Part shown: piece by piece, positions 54,851 to 62,853 of the stretch
Layout: every line of letters starts with the position of its first letter
How positions within the stretch are numbered: position 1 is the stretch's first letter
Origin: CAWHYG01 sp963833505
Lineage (GTDB): Bacteria > Eisenbacteria > RBG-16-71-46 > CAIMUX01
Length of the DNA stretch: 64,000 bases
Reading direction: 5' to 3'
Assembly: GCA_963833505.1 (NCBI GenBank)
Contig: CAWHYG010000007.1
Coordinates: 248,001-312,000, forward strand
The notes under the pieces: generated by a model
Seen by the model: only the letters and a program-made list of their open reading frames with translations
Database searches by the model: none
Told to the model about the DNA's origin: nothing
Made by a program: the position numbers and the translations under genes

Positions 54851-55915
54851 ATGAATCCGGATGTCAGGGGGGCGCAGGACGCCCCAGGAAGATTCGACCA
54901 GGCCCTGGCCGGCGGTCCTTGGAGCCAAAGGGGGCCGGCTCTCCGCCGCCTTTTTGAGTTTATAGCGCCGTCCTACGGGCGCCTGAATCGGCTTCTCAGC
55001 GCCGGATTCGACGGTCGCTGGCGCCGTTCGGCGGCGCGGTCGCTCCTCGGCGCCCCAGCAGGCGTCTGCCTGGACCTCGCCTCAGGAACGGGCAACCTGG
55101 CCCTGGCGCTCGGGCGGGAGGGGCTGGCGCCGCTCGTTCGGGCGGACCTCTCCGCGCCGCTCCTGGCGGCCGGGGCGCGACGGCTGGGGCGCAGTGTCGC
55201 CGGGGTCTGCTGCGAGATGGACCGGCTGCCGTTCCGCAGCGCGAGCCTCTCTGCCGTGGCGCAGGGTTTCGCTCTCCGCCACTGCGGAAGCTATGAAGTT
55301 TTTTTTGGCGAGCTGTTTCGCGCGCTTCGTCCCGGCGGCCGCATCGCGCTTCTCGACATGCGCGAGCCGAAGAGCTGGTCGACTTTTCTCTACCGCGCCT
55401 ATTTCCGGCGCGGGCTGCCGCTCCTGGCCTCGATGTTCGGAGGCGACCGGGGCGCCTACGAGATGATGGTGACGTCGGTGCGGATGATCCCGGCCGAGGA
55501 GGAGCTTCTTGCCATGCTGTCCAAGGCCGGATTCGAAGACGCGGAGTCCTCGCCCGGGATCTTCGGATCCGTCGCGTTGCTCAGGGCGAGGAAGCCCGGG
55601 GGATCCGATTCCGCGGCCGTTGACCCAGACTCGGACCCGTCAGGGCCCGAACCGGCCCTCAAGAGCCCGTCGAGGATCCGGTCTTCCCGGCGCGAGCGGG
55701 ACGCCCGACTTCGTCCGGACTCAGACCGAAACCGGAAAGGACCACCTTCCCGAGCGCCTGGCGGCTCTCGAGGCGGGCGTGCGCTTGCGCCAGCTCCTCC
55801 ATCGGGAACACGCGATCGAGGACCGGGCGCACCTGGCCGGTCTGAACGAAGCGCAGAGCCTGCTCCAGCTCGCCGCGCGATCCCATGGTCGAGCCGAGGA
55901 GCGACAGGCTCTTGA
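54851..55915 (+). CDS. MenG/UbiE-type quinone C-methyltransferase, with 3' end overlapping the convergent gene
   Basis: SAM-dependent methyltransferase of the demethylmenaquinone/ubiquinone type. The core (about residues 30-240) has APSYGRLNRLLSAGFDGRWRRSAA, the SAM loop CLDLASGTGNLALAL, ADLSAPLLAAG, LPFRSASLSAVAQGFALRH and RALRPGGRIALLDM, then MIPAEEELLAMLSKAGFEDAE. The ORF goes on for about 110 further residues of charged low-complexity sequence antisense to the quinone oxidoreductase gene. That tail is probably not real coding sequence; a lost stop near 55620 would explain it. The function is quinone biosynthesis. Confidence 0.8.
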   Translation: MNPDVRGAQDAPGRFDQALAGGPWSQRGPALRRLFEFIAPSYGRLNRLLSAGFDGRWRRSAARSLLGAPAGVCLDLASGTGNLALALGREGLAPLVRADLSAPLLAAGARRLGRSVAGVCCEMDRLPFRSASLSAVAQGFALRHCGSYEVFFGELFRALRPGGRIALLDMREPKSWSTFLYRAYFRRGLPLLASMFGGDRGAYEMMVTSVRMIPAEEELLAMLSKAGFEDAESSPGIFGSVALLRARKPGGSDSAAVDPDSDPSGPEPALKSPSRIRSSRRERDARLRPDSDRNRKGPPSRAPGGSRGGRALAPAPPSGTRDRGPGAPGRSERSAEPAPARRAIPWSSRGATGS

Positions 55916-56756
55916 AGAACAGGACCCGCAGGTCCACCCGGGCCTCCGGAGCCGCGGTCGCTCCGCAGGTCACGAGGCGTCCGCCCTTGGCGAGGATCCG
56001 GATGGATTTCTCGAACGTGTCGCCGCCGATGTGGTCGAAGACGACGTCGACGCCCCGCTTCCCGGTCAGCCGGCGGATCTCCTCGCCGAAGTCTCTCTCC
56101 CGATAGAGGATCGTCTCGCTCGCCCCGAGCGAGCGCGCCAGCTCCGCCTTGGCGGTGGTCCCGGCGGTCGCATAGACCGTCGCGCCGAAGAGCCGGGCGA
56201 TCTGGATCGCCATGATTCCGACGCCGCTGGCTCCGGCCTGGACCAGCACGACCTCGCCGGGCCGCACCTGCGCCCGATCGACCAGCATGTGCCAGGCCGT
56301 GAGCAAAGTGAGCGGAACCGCCGCCGCCTCGGCCGGCGAGAGCCGCGCCGGAAGCGGGAGCACCTGCCGGTCGGGGACGACGACGGCCTCGACGCAGCCG
56401 CCGTCCCGCGTCTCGCCGTAGATGCTGTAGAAGCGGCAGAGATTCTCCCGGGCGGAGAGGCAGGCAGCGCAACGGCCGCAGCCGATGCCGGGGACGATGA
56501 GGACGTCCTGGCCGACCTCCAGTCCGGATGCGCCGGGACCGAGCCGGTCGATCCTTCCCACGATGTCGCAACCCGGGATGATCGGCAGGGGAAACTTGTG
56601 GCCGGCCACACCCTTCCGGACCCAGAGATCGAGATGGTTCAGCGACACCGCCAACACGCGGACCCGGACCTGGCAAGGGCCGGGCTCCGGCAGCGGGCGA
56701 TCGACCAGGCGAAGCACTTCCGGCCCGCCGTGCGATTCGATGACGAAGGCGCGCAT
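55659..56756 (-). CDS. Zinc-type alcohol dehydrogenase / quinone oxidoreductase family protein
   Basis: The 365-residue medium-chain dehydrogenase has the N-terminal catalytic domain (ESHGGPEVLRLVDRPLPEPG, HKFPLPIIPGCDIVGRI), a structural zinc-type Cys cluster in IGCGRCAACLSARENLC, and the NADPH-binding domain with AGASGVGIMAIQIARLFGA. The following segment is KRGVDVVFDHIGGDTFEKSI. Substrate is not readable. It lies 11 bases after the aldehyde dehydrogenase on the same strand, so the two are probably an operon for alcohol or aldehyde metabolism. It converges on the MenG-like gene. Confidence 0.9.
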   Translation of the reverse strand: MRAFVIESHGGPEVLRLVDRPLPEPGPCQVRVRVLAVSLNHLDLWVRKGVAGHKFPLPIIPGCDIVGRIDRLGPGASGLEVGQDVLIVPGIGCGRCAACLSARENLCRFYSIYGETRDGGCVEAVVVPDRQVLPLPARLSPAEAAAVPLTLLTAWHMLVDRAQVRPGEVVLVQAGASGVGIMAIQIARLFGATVYATAGTTAKAELARSLGASETILYRERDFGEEIRRLTGKRGVDVVFDHIGGDTFEKSIRILAKGGRLVTCGATAAPEARVDLRVLFFKSLSLLGSTMGSRGELEQALRFVQTGQVRPVLDRVFPMEELAQAHARLESRQALGKVVLSGFGLSPDEVGRPARAGKTGSSTGS

Positions 56757-56767
56757 CCCGCTGTCCC

Positions 56768-58276
56768 TCACTGCAGGTTGACCCAGATGCTCTTCGTTTC
56801 GGTGTAGGCGGAGAGCGCCTCTTCTCCAAGCTCCCGGCCGAAGCCGCTCTCCTTGAAACCGCCGAAAGGCGAAGCCGGGTCGTAGAGGTTGATGGTGTTG
56901 ATCCAGACCGTCCCCGCCCTGAGCGCTCGGGCCGCGCGGTGGGCCCTGCCGACGTCCCGCGTCCAGACGGCCGCGGCCAGACCGTAGCGGGAGTCGTTGG
57001 CCAGGGCGATCGCCTCCTCGGGCTCGCGGAAGGGAATCACCGCCAGCACCGGGCCGAAAATCTCCTCGCGCGCGATGGTCATGTCCGGCCGCACCGCATC
57101 GAAGATCGTGGGCTGGACGAAGAACCCGCGCCCGCCGTCGAGGCCGAATCCCTCTCCGCCGGTGGCGAGCACGGCGCCTTCCAGCCGGCCGGCTTCGATG
57201 TATCCGAGCACGCGGTCGCGATGTTGGGCCGAGACCTGCGGACCGAGGCGCACCTTGGGATCCGCCGGATTCCCCTGCTTTAGGGAGCGCGCCTTCTCGA
57301 CCAGGCGTTCGAGCAGCGGCTGGCGGATCGATTCCTGGACCAGAAGGCGGCTGCCGGCCGCGCAGACCTCGCCCTTGTTGTAGAAGATCCCGTTCAGGGC
57401 GCCCCGGACCGCCGCGTCGAGATCGGCGTCGGCGAAGACGACGTTCGGGCTCTTCCCGCCCAGCTCCAACGTCACTTTCTTGAGCGTGCGCGCGGCGTGC
57501 GCGAGGATCTCCCGGCCGGTGTCGGTCGATCCGGTGAAGGCGATCTTGTCCACCAGCGGATGGTCGACCAGCGCGGTTCCGGCCTCGGGACCGGCGCCGG
57601 TCACGACGTTGACGACCCCGGGCGGGAAGCCGGCCTCCCGCGTCAGCTCCGCGAAACGGAGGGCGGAGAGCGGTGTCCATTCGGCGGGCTTGAGGACGCA
57701 GGTGTTTCCCGCCGCCAGAGCCGGCGCCAGTTTCCAGACGGCGAGCAGCAGGGGGAAGTTCCACGGGACGATGAGGCCCACGACACCGACCGGTTCGCGC
57801 CGCGTGTAGTTGAGAAACTCCCCGCGTACGGGAATCACGCGGCCTTCCAGCTTGTCCGTCCAGCCGGCGTAATAGCGGAGGCAATCGACCGCGAAGGGCA
57901 GGTCGACCTTGATCGCCTCGAACTGCGTCTTCCCCTGGTTCAGGATCTCGAGCCAGGCCACCTCCTCCAGATTCGCCGCCAGGAGGTCGGCCAGCTTCCA
58001 GAGCAGCCGCCCGCGATCGGTCCCGCTCATGGCCGGCCACGGTCCGGAGTCGAAGGCCGCCCGAGCGGCCCCGACCGCCCGGTCGACGTCGGCCGGACCC
58101 GCCTCGGCGGCGTCCGTCAGGACCTCCTCGGTGGAGGGATTCAGGATCGGCCGGGTGCGCCCGTCCCGGGCCTCGATCCACTCTCCGTTGATGAACAGGC
58201 GCCCGGGCCGGAGGCTCCGCGGGATGCGTTCCAGGGCCGGTGGGGAGGCCGGGATCGGACCGGTGGGGTCGCTCAT
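56768..58276 (-). CDS. NAD(P)-dependent aldehyde dehydrogenase
   Basis: The 502-residue protein has all aldehyde dehydrogenase superfamily signatures: PWNFPLLLAVWKLAPALAAGN, the VVNVVTGAGPEAG region, FTGSTDTGREI, the general base in TLELGGKSPN and the nucleophile in YNKGEVCAAGSRLL. Late motifs EEIFGPVLAVIPF and ASPFGGFKESGFGRELG are present. It oxidises an aldehyde to the acid; the nearest classical types are betaine-aldehyde or phenylacetaldehyde-like enzymes, but the substrate is not clear. The ATG at 58276 is the first in frame. The adjoining quinone oxidoreductase gene completes the pair. Confidence 0.95.
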   Translation of the reverse strand: MSDPTGPIPASPPALERIPRSLRPGRLFINGEWIEARDGRTRPILNPSTEEVLTDAAEAGPADVDRAVGAARAAFDSGPWPAMSGTDRGRLLWKLADLLAANLEEVAWLEILNQGKTQFEAIKVDLPFAVDCLRYYAGWTDKLEGRVIPVRGEFLNYTRREPVGVVGLIVPWNFPLLLAVWKLAPALAAGNTCVLKPAEWTPLSALRFAELTREAGFPPGVVNVVTGAGPEAGTALVDHPLVDKIAFTGSTDTGREILAHAARTLKKVTLELGGKSPNVVFADADLDAAVRGALNGIFYNKGEVCAAGSRLLVQESIRQPLLERLVEKARSLKQGNPADPKVRLGPQVSAQHRDRVLGYIEAGRLEGAVLATGGEGFGLDGGRGFFVQPTIFDAVRPDMTIAREEIFGPVLAVIPFREPEEAIALANDSRYGLAAAVWTRDVGRAHRAARALRAGTVWINTINLYDPASPFGGFKESGFGRELGEEALSAYTETKSIWVNLQ

Positions 58277-58556
58277 GGTTCGTGTCCTCGCAAGATTCTA
58301 CAGTCCAGTTTCCAGGTCCCGGAAAAAGATGGTTCCAGAGACTCAGCCTGCCGATGGGCGAACAGGAGAGGGTATCAGGGCGACGAAGAGCGGTCAAACC
58401 CGCCGCGAGCCGGTGGTGGGTCGGACCCGCCTCCTGAGCGGCTGGCGGGGCAGGTTTCCGGAGCTGCGCCGGACGGCCGCGCCCGGACTTGTCTCCGCCG
58501 GCGCCGGAACCTATAGTCCCGCGGGAGATCCAAGCGAGTCGGCTGACGGGAGGAGC

Positions 58557-59474
58557 ATGAATCCGGCAGGACTGAGCGAGGACCCGCGCCTCGGGTTGGC
58601 GAGCCCGGAGTCTTTGATCGAAACGCCTGCGGTCTCGATCGTGATTCCGGCCTACAACGAGGAGAACGGGATCGGCCCGGTCCTGGAGGAGTTGCGCCGT
58701 CTCGATCCCTCCTGGGAGATCCTGGTCGTCGACGACGGATCCACCGACCATACGGCGGAGCGGGCCGAGCGCGGCGGCGCGCGGGTTCTCCGCCATCCGG
58801 TCAACCGCGGCTACGGGGCCGCACTCAAGACCGGCATCCGGGCGGCGCACGCGGCGTGGATCGTCATCACCGACGCCGACGGGACCTACCCGAACGAGCG
58901 GATTCCCGAGCTGGTTCAGGGCCTGGAAACGAGCCACATGGTGGTGGGGGCGCGCACCGGGGGCAAGGTGCACATCCCGCTCATCCGGCGCCCGGCCAAG
59001 TGGGCGCTCAACCAGCTGGCCAACTATCTGAGCGAGACGCGGATTCCCGACCTGAACTCGGGCCTCCGGGCCTTCCGCAAGGAAGACGTCCTCCGGTTCT
59101 TCGACATCCTTCCCTCCGGTTTTTCCTTCACCACCACGATCACGCTGGCCTTCCACGTCAACGACCGCTTCGTCACCTACATCCCGATCGACTACCACAA
59201 GCGGGCGGGGCGATCGAAGATCCGGCCCCTGCATGACACCGCCAACTTCGCCGCCCTCATCATGCGGACCATCCTCTACTTCCGGCCGCTCAAGATCTTT
59301 CTGCCGGTGTCCTTGTTTCTGTTCGTGGCGGCCCTGGCCATCTTCATCTACAGTTGGATCTGGACGCCCAAGATCATGGACGCATCCGTGGTCATCACCC
59401 TGATGTCCTCCGTCCAGATGGCGGCCATCGGCCTGCTCGCGGATCTGATCGACAAGCGCGCCGGCCGATCCTGA
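58557..59474 (+). CDS. Family 2 glycosyltransferase (dolichol/undecaprenyl phosphate-sugar type)
   Basis: The 305-residue protein is a GT2 enzyme of the DPM1/polyprenyl-phosphate hexosyltransferase group: VSIVIPAYNEENGIGPVLEEL, ILVVDDGSTDHTAE, GYGAALKTGIRAA, TDADGTYP and LNSGLRAFRKED. Two C-terminal TM segments (FLPVSLFLFVAALAIFIYSWI and the last 25 residues) anchor it. It may load sugar onto a lipid carrier for protein or glycan modification. GGGAGGAGC precedes the ATG at 58557. The previous 280 bases are a divergent gap with the aldehyde dehydrogenase and show no other feature. Confidence 0.9.
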   Translation: MNPAGLSEDPRLGLASPESLIETPAVSIVIPAYNEENGIGPVLEELRRLDPSWEILVVDDGSTDHTAERAERGGARVLRHPVNRGYGAALKTGIRAAHAAWIVITDADGTYPNERIPELVQGLETSHMVVGARTGGKVHIPLIRRPAKWALNQLANYLSETRIPDLNSGLRAFRKEDVLRFFDILPSGFSFTTTITLAFHVNDRFVTYIPIDYHKRAGRSKIRPLHDTANFAALIMRTILYFRPLKIFLPVSLFLFVAALAIFIYSWIWTPKIMDASVVITLMSSVQMAAIGLLADLIDKRAGRS

Positions 59475-59491
59475 TCCGGGCACGCGGCTTC

Positions 59492-59941
59492 ATGGGGGAG
59501 AGCTTGGTCTGCGGCATCGGAATCGACATCGTGGAGGTGTCCCGGGTCGCCGGAGCGGCGGAACGATTCGGACAGCGGTTTCTCCGGCGGATCTACACTC
59601 CCCTCGAGCTGGAAAAGAGCCACGGCGACCGGCATCAGTACCTGGCGGCCCGGTTTGCCGCCAAAGAGGCGGCCATGAAGGCGCTCGGGACCGGCTGGGG
59701 TGGCGGCGTCCGCTGGGTGGAGGTCGAGGTGGACAATCTGCCTTCCGGCCAGCCGGTGATGAGCCTGAGCGGGGCGGCGCGGACCCGGGCCGACAGCCTG
59801 GGCGTCCGCACGATCCACCTTTCGATCAGCCACACGGCGGATCACGCCATGGCGCAGGTTCTGTTCGTGGGGGACGGCCGGAGCGAGGACCAGGACCTCA
59901 AGGTTCCGGCGGGGGAATCTCGCCGCCAGGAGGAAGCATGA
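59492..59941 (+). CDS. acpS: Holo-[acyl-carrier-protein] synthase
   Basis: AcpS transfers phosphopantetheine from CoA to acyl carrier protein. The 149-residue protein has the family start GIGIDIVEVSRVAG, ARFAAKEAAMKALGTG (the acidic metal-binding site and conserved Lys) and SISHTADHAMAQVLF. The ATG at 59492 is preferred to the frame opening at 59354, which lies inside the GT2 gene. The C-terminal 20 residues are an extra charged tail. Confidence 0.94.
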   Translation: MGESLVCGIGIDIVEVSRVAGAAERFGQRFLRRIYTPLELEKSHGDRHQYLAARFAAKEAAMKALGTGWGGGVRWVEVEVDNLPSGQPVMSLSGAARTRADSLGVRTIHLSISHTADHAMAQVLFVGDGRSEDQDLKVPAGESRRQEEA

Positions 59942-60912
59942 GCATCACAGTTCGCGCCCGACTCGCTTCGTCGCGGCGCGCCCTCTGGATCGGACTCCTC
60001 CTGCTCCTGGCGGGCTCGGCCGGGCCGTTCGTCCGGTCCGTTCGCGCCGACCAGATCAAGGGCCCGAGCCCCGCGCAAGAGCGCTACATGATGCCGTCCG
60101 TCACCCTGGAGCGATACACACGGGCTGGAGCGGATTCCATTCACGCCTGGGCCGACCGGCACGCGAAGGACGCGGCGGACCGCGGGCTCCTCTACAACGC
60201 GATCGCCCGGCTCTTCCGGAGCTACGAACGCTTCAAGGTCCAGGTCGCCCAGACCTATCCGAAGAACCAGGTCGAATGGCTCCTCGTGACCGACGGCGTG
60301 GCCGACACCCTGGCGGACGCGATCACTCCCATCCTGGGCGATTACTGCCGGTCCCATCCGCAGGAGATCCTGACCGAGGGCCGCCAGCAGGTGGAGACCT
60401 TGATCGCCGGCATCGAGGGGCCGCCCGCCGGAATGCTGGGATTCCACGTCGTCATTCTGGGCGAGTTCATCTACAGCAAGGCGGACTCGCTTCGCCGGGC
60501 CTCGCAGGCGCCGGACATCCCGGGCCTGCAGGAAGGCGTTCTCCGGAGCCTGGCGGATTGGGTGCAGCTCTACCACCAGTACCACTCCGATCCGATCACG
60601 GTGTATCAGTGCCGGATTCACCAGGGGGACTGGATCATCATGAGGCTCGAGGACGGTTGCGGCCACAGCGGCGCCGGCACCTGGAAACTGACCGAGCAAT
60701 GGATGGCGGTGGTCGATCGCGACACCACCATGACTCCCGCGTTCGAGACCTATGCGCGCGAGTATCACGTCCATCCCCTGAAATGTCCGAAGGATACGAC
60801 GACGAGAGTGTTCTACGTCGACCTCCCGAACTTCAACGAGATGGAGATGGAGGTCTACAAGCGCCAGCTCGAGGGCAAGCTGAATCCCGCGAACCCGCTG
60901 CAGGGGCAGTAG
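59938..60912 (+). CDS. Secreted protein of unknown function
   Basis: The 324-residue product has a signal peptide (WIGLLLLLAGSAGPFVRSVRA) and a largely helical mature part without a recognised domain. Notable segments are YMMPSVTLERYTRAGADSIHAW, NAIARLFRSYERFKVQV, and a Cys-containing QCRIHQGDWIIMRLEDGCGHSG. The ATG overlaps the acpS stop, so it is coupled with acpS and, by spacing, with the next GT4 gene. I do not recognise a family. Confidence 0.65.
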   Translation: MSITVRARLASSRRALWIGLLLLLAGSAGPFVRSVRADQIKGPSPAQERYMMPSVTLERYTRAGADSIHAWADRHAKDAADRGLLYNAIARLFRSYERFKVQVAQTYPKNQVEWLLVTDGVADTLADAITPILGDYCRSHPQEILTEGRQQVETLIAGIEGPPAGMLGFHVVILGEFIYSKADSLRRASQAPDIPGLQEGVLRSLADWVQLYHQYHSDPITVYQCRIHQGDWIIMRLEDGCGHSGAGTWKLTEQWMAVVDRDTTMTPAFETYAREYHVHPLKCPKDTTTRVFYVDLPNFNEMEMEVYKRQLEGKLNPANPLQGQ

Positions 60913-60916
60913 CCCC

Positions 60917-62176
60917 GTGACCGCCGGACGGTCCGGTCGGATCCTCGCGGTCCTGCCGGACCATCCCTATCCCCTGGACATGGGAAGCCGGGTCCGGAAT
61001 CTCCGGCTCCTGGAAGCCCTGGCCGGGAGCTTCGACCTGACGATCGTGACCATGTTGCACGATCCGCGCCGGATGCAGGATCCGGGGCCGGTGGCGAAGC
61101 TTGGGCGCTGGGTGCCCATCCTGGCCCCTCACCGGCGGGGGATCTGGCGCCAGGTCGCCTGGCACGTGCAGGCGCACTGGTCGGCCGCGGTCCACGGCCT
61201 CCACCACGAGACCTTCTTCCTCAGCCTGCCGCCGCTGTCCCGGGTCGTGGCCAGGCTGGTGGCCGAGGAGCATCCCGACCTGGTTCATGCGGCGTACTGG
61301 TACACCCTGAGACGGCTGCGGCGGTTTCCCCGGCCTCCGCTCTGGGTGGTCGACACGCATGACGTCCAGTTCGAGCGCCACGAGCGGCTCTGGGGCCGGC
61401 GATCTCCGCGCGAACGCCGGGAAGAGCTGGGCGAGCTGGCCCGCTACGACCGGGTGATCGCGATCACGGAACGCGATCGAGCCACTCTCGCGGATCTTCT
61501 GCCGGCCGGCGCGCCGCCCATCGAGGTGGTGCCGATGGGGCTGGATCTGGATTTCTGGCGCGCGGAAAAGGTGGCGCCCGCGCTGCCGCCCGCCCCGCGG
61601 ATCGCCTTCTACGGGAACCTGTCGACCGAGTTCAACCAGCAAGGGGCGCTGCACTTCCTTCGGGATCTTCTGCCCGCCGTACGGAGCCGGCTTCCGGAAG
61701 CGGAAGCCCTCATCATCGGCGCCTCGCCGCCGGCGCAGATCCGGCGCGCGGCGGAGGCGTCGGGCGCGACGGTCACCGGCTATGTCGAGGACGTTCGCCC
61801 CTGGATTCGTGCTGCCGGCGTCGTCGCGCTCTCGATCCAGGCGGGGAGCGGCCAGCGCGGGCGCGTTGTCGAGGCGCTGGCTCTCGGCGTTCCGGTGGTG
61901 GGGTATCCGGCGGCGCTCGATGGGTTGGATCTCTTCGAAGGGGAAGGGATCCAGACCGCTCGGGATGCGGAGGACTTCGTGGAAAGGCTGGCGCGGCTCG
62001 TCCAGGACCCCGGAACGGCGTCGGCTCTGGGCGCCGCCGGCCGCGCCCGGGTCGAGGAGCGCTATTCCAACGCCGCGACCTACGGGCTTCTCCCGGCTCT
62101 CTATCGGCGGATGCTCGGGCAGGGAACCGGATGCGGCAAGGCCCCGGATGGAAGCCGGGGCCTCGGCGGTGAATGA
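60917..62176 (+). CDS. Glycosyltransferase family 4
   Basis: The 419-residue GT-B enzyme has VLPDHPYPLDMGSRVRNLRLLEALA at the start, VVDTHDVQFERHERLWG, and the donor domain with VVPMGLDLDFWRA, RIAFYGNLSTEFNQQGALHFL and the late GSGQRGRVVEALALGVPVVG. In the donor domain the usual E-x7-E segment reads QAGSGQRGRVVEALALG, as in the WcaL-like subgroup without the first Glu. The GTG start is four bases after the previous stop. Acceptor and sugar are unknown. Confidence 0.88.
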   Translation: MTAGRSGRILAVLPDHPYPLDMGSRVRNLRLLEALAGSFDLTIVTMLHDPRRMQDPGPVAKLGRWVPILAPHRRGIWRQVAWHVQAHWSAAVHGLHHETFFLSLPPLSRVVARLVAEEHPDLVHAAYWYTLRRLRRFPRPPLWVVDTHDVQFERHERLWGRRSPRERREELGELARYDRVIAITERDRATLADLLPAGAPPIEVVPMGLDLDFWRAEKVAPALPPAPRIAFYGNLSTEFNQQGALHFLRDLLPAVRSRLPEAEALIIGASPPAQIRRAAEASGATVTGYVEDVRPWIRAAGVVALSIQAGSGQRGRVVEALALGVPVVGYPAALDGLDLFEGEGIQTARDAEDFVERLARLVQDPGTASALGAAGRARVEERYSNAATYGLLPALYRRMLGQGTGCGKAPDGSRGLGGE

Positions 62177-62182
62177 CTCCAC

Positions 62183-62205
62183 GCCCGGAGGGCAGCCCTC
62201 CGGGC
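62183..62205. terminator. Terminator-like hairpin between the GT4 and HU genes
   Basis: GCCCGGAGGG (62183-62192) and CCCTCCGGGC (62196-62205) are perfect inverted repeats around CAG. It lies between two convergent genes and can serve both. A clear T-tract is absent on either strand. Confidence 0.6.
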
Positions 62206-62215
62206 CTTCGTGAAC

Positions 62216-62509
62216 TTACTTCTTCGGACCTGCCTTCTTCAGAACCTGATCCTTGAGATTCTTGGCCACGGTGAACTTCACGACCTTCTTGGCCGGGATC
62301 TTGATCGATTCGCCGGTCTGCGGATTCCGGCCGATTCGGGCCTTGCGATTCTGGACCTTGAATTTTCCGAGGCCCGAGAGCGGGATGTCCCCGCCCTTCT
62401 TCAAGGTCTTCTCCACCACCGAGGTCAGGCCGACCAGGAAGAACTTGGCGTCCTTCTTCGGCAGCTGGGTTTCCTTCACCAGAGCATCGATCAGTTGGGT
62501 CTTGGTCAT
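62216..62509 (-). CDS. HU/IHF family DNA-binding protein
   Basis: The 97-residue protein is a standard histone-like HU: TKTQLIDALVKETQLPKKDAK, LGKFKVQNRKARIGRNPQTGE with the DNA-intercalating proline in RNPQTG, and a basic C-terminal end (KVVKFTVAKNLKDQVLKKAG). It bends DNA as a dimer. Its 5' region with a plain ribosome-binding site faces the C25 gene. Confidence 0.95.
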   Translation of the reverse strand: MTKTQLIDALVKETQLPKKDAKFFLVGLTSVVEKTLKKGGDIPLSGLGKFKVQNRKARIGRNPQTGESIKIPAKKVVKFTVAKNLKDQVLKKAGPKK

Positions 62510-62853
62510 AGCGTCTTACCCTCCTTGGTCCGGAACATGGCCATTCGGCCTGGGAAAACCGCTACTCTCGTAACATCCGCCCGAGGATGCGGCAAGAGGT
62601 TTCTCGCGCGAAGGCCGATTTTTCTGCGTTCCCGTCCTCGAAGCGCCGCCCGGACGCCGCGGACGCGCCCCCGGAAGGCGCCCTCCCCGGCTGCTGCTGA
62701 GACCGGGCCGGTTCGACCGGGGCGGCCGGGCGATCCGACCAGGGTGCCCCCAAGAAGCCTTGAAAAACACGGCCGCTTGGATGAAGATGGCCCCGAGCCG
62801 TCATGACATGGAACGGCTGAATCCCACGACTCCCACTGGAGGAGGAGAACAGC
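62510..62853. other. Divergent gap between HU and C25 genes
   Basis: A 344-base gap. GGAGGAGGAGAAC lies just upstream of the C25 start. I see no clear promoter pair or ORF. The region is GC-rich with several short inverted repeats of no obvious meaning. Confidence 0.4.

Noticed and set aside
55659..59483. A 1274-codon minus-strand frame that seems to fuse several functions
   Set aside because: Only the last part, from 56756 downward, is a real protein (the quinone oxidoreductase). The rest is shadow over the aldehyde dehydrogenase and GT2 genes.
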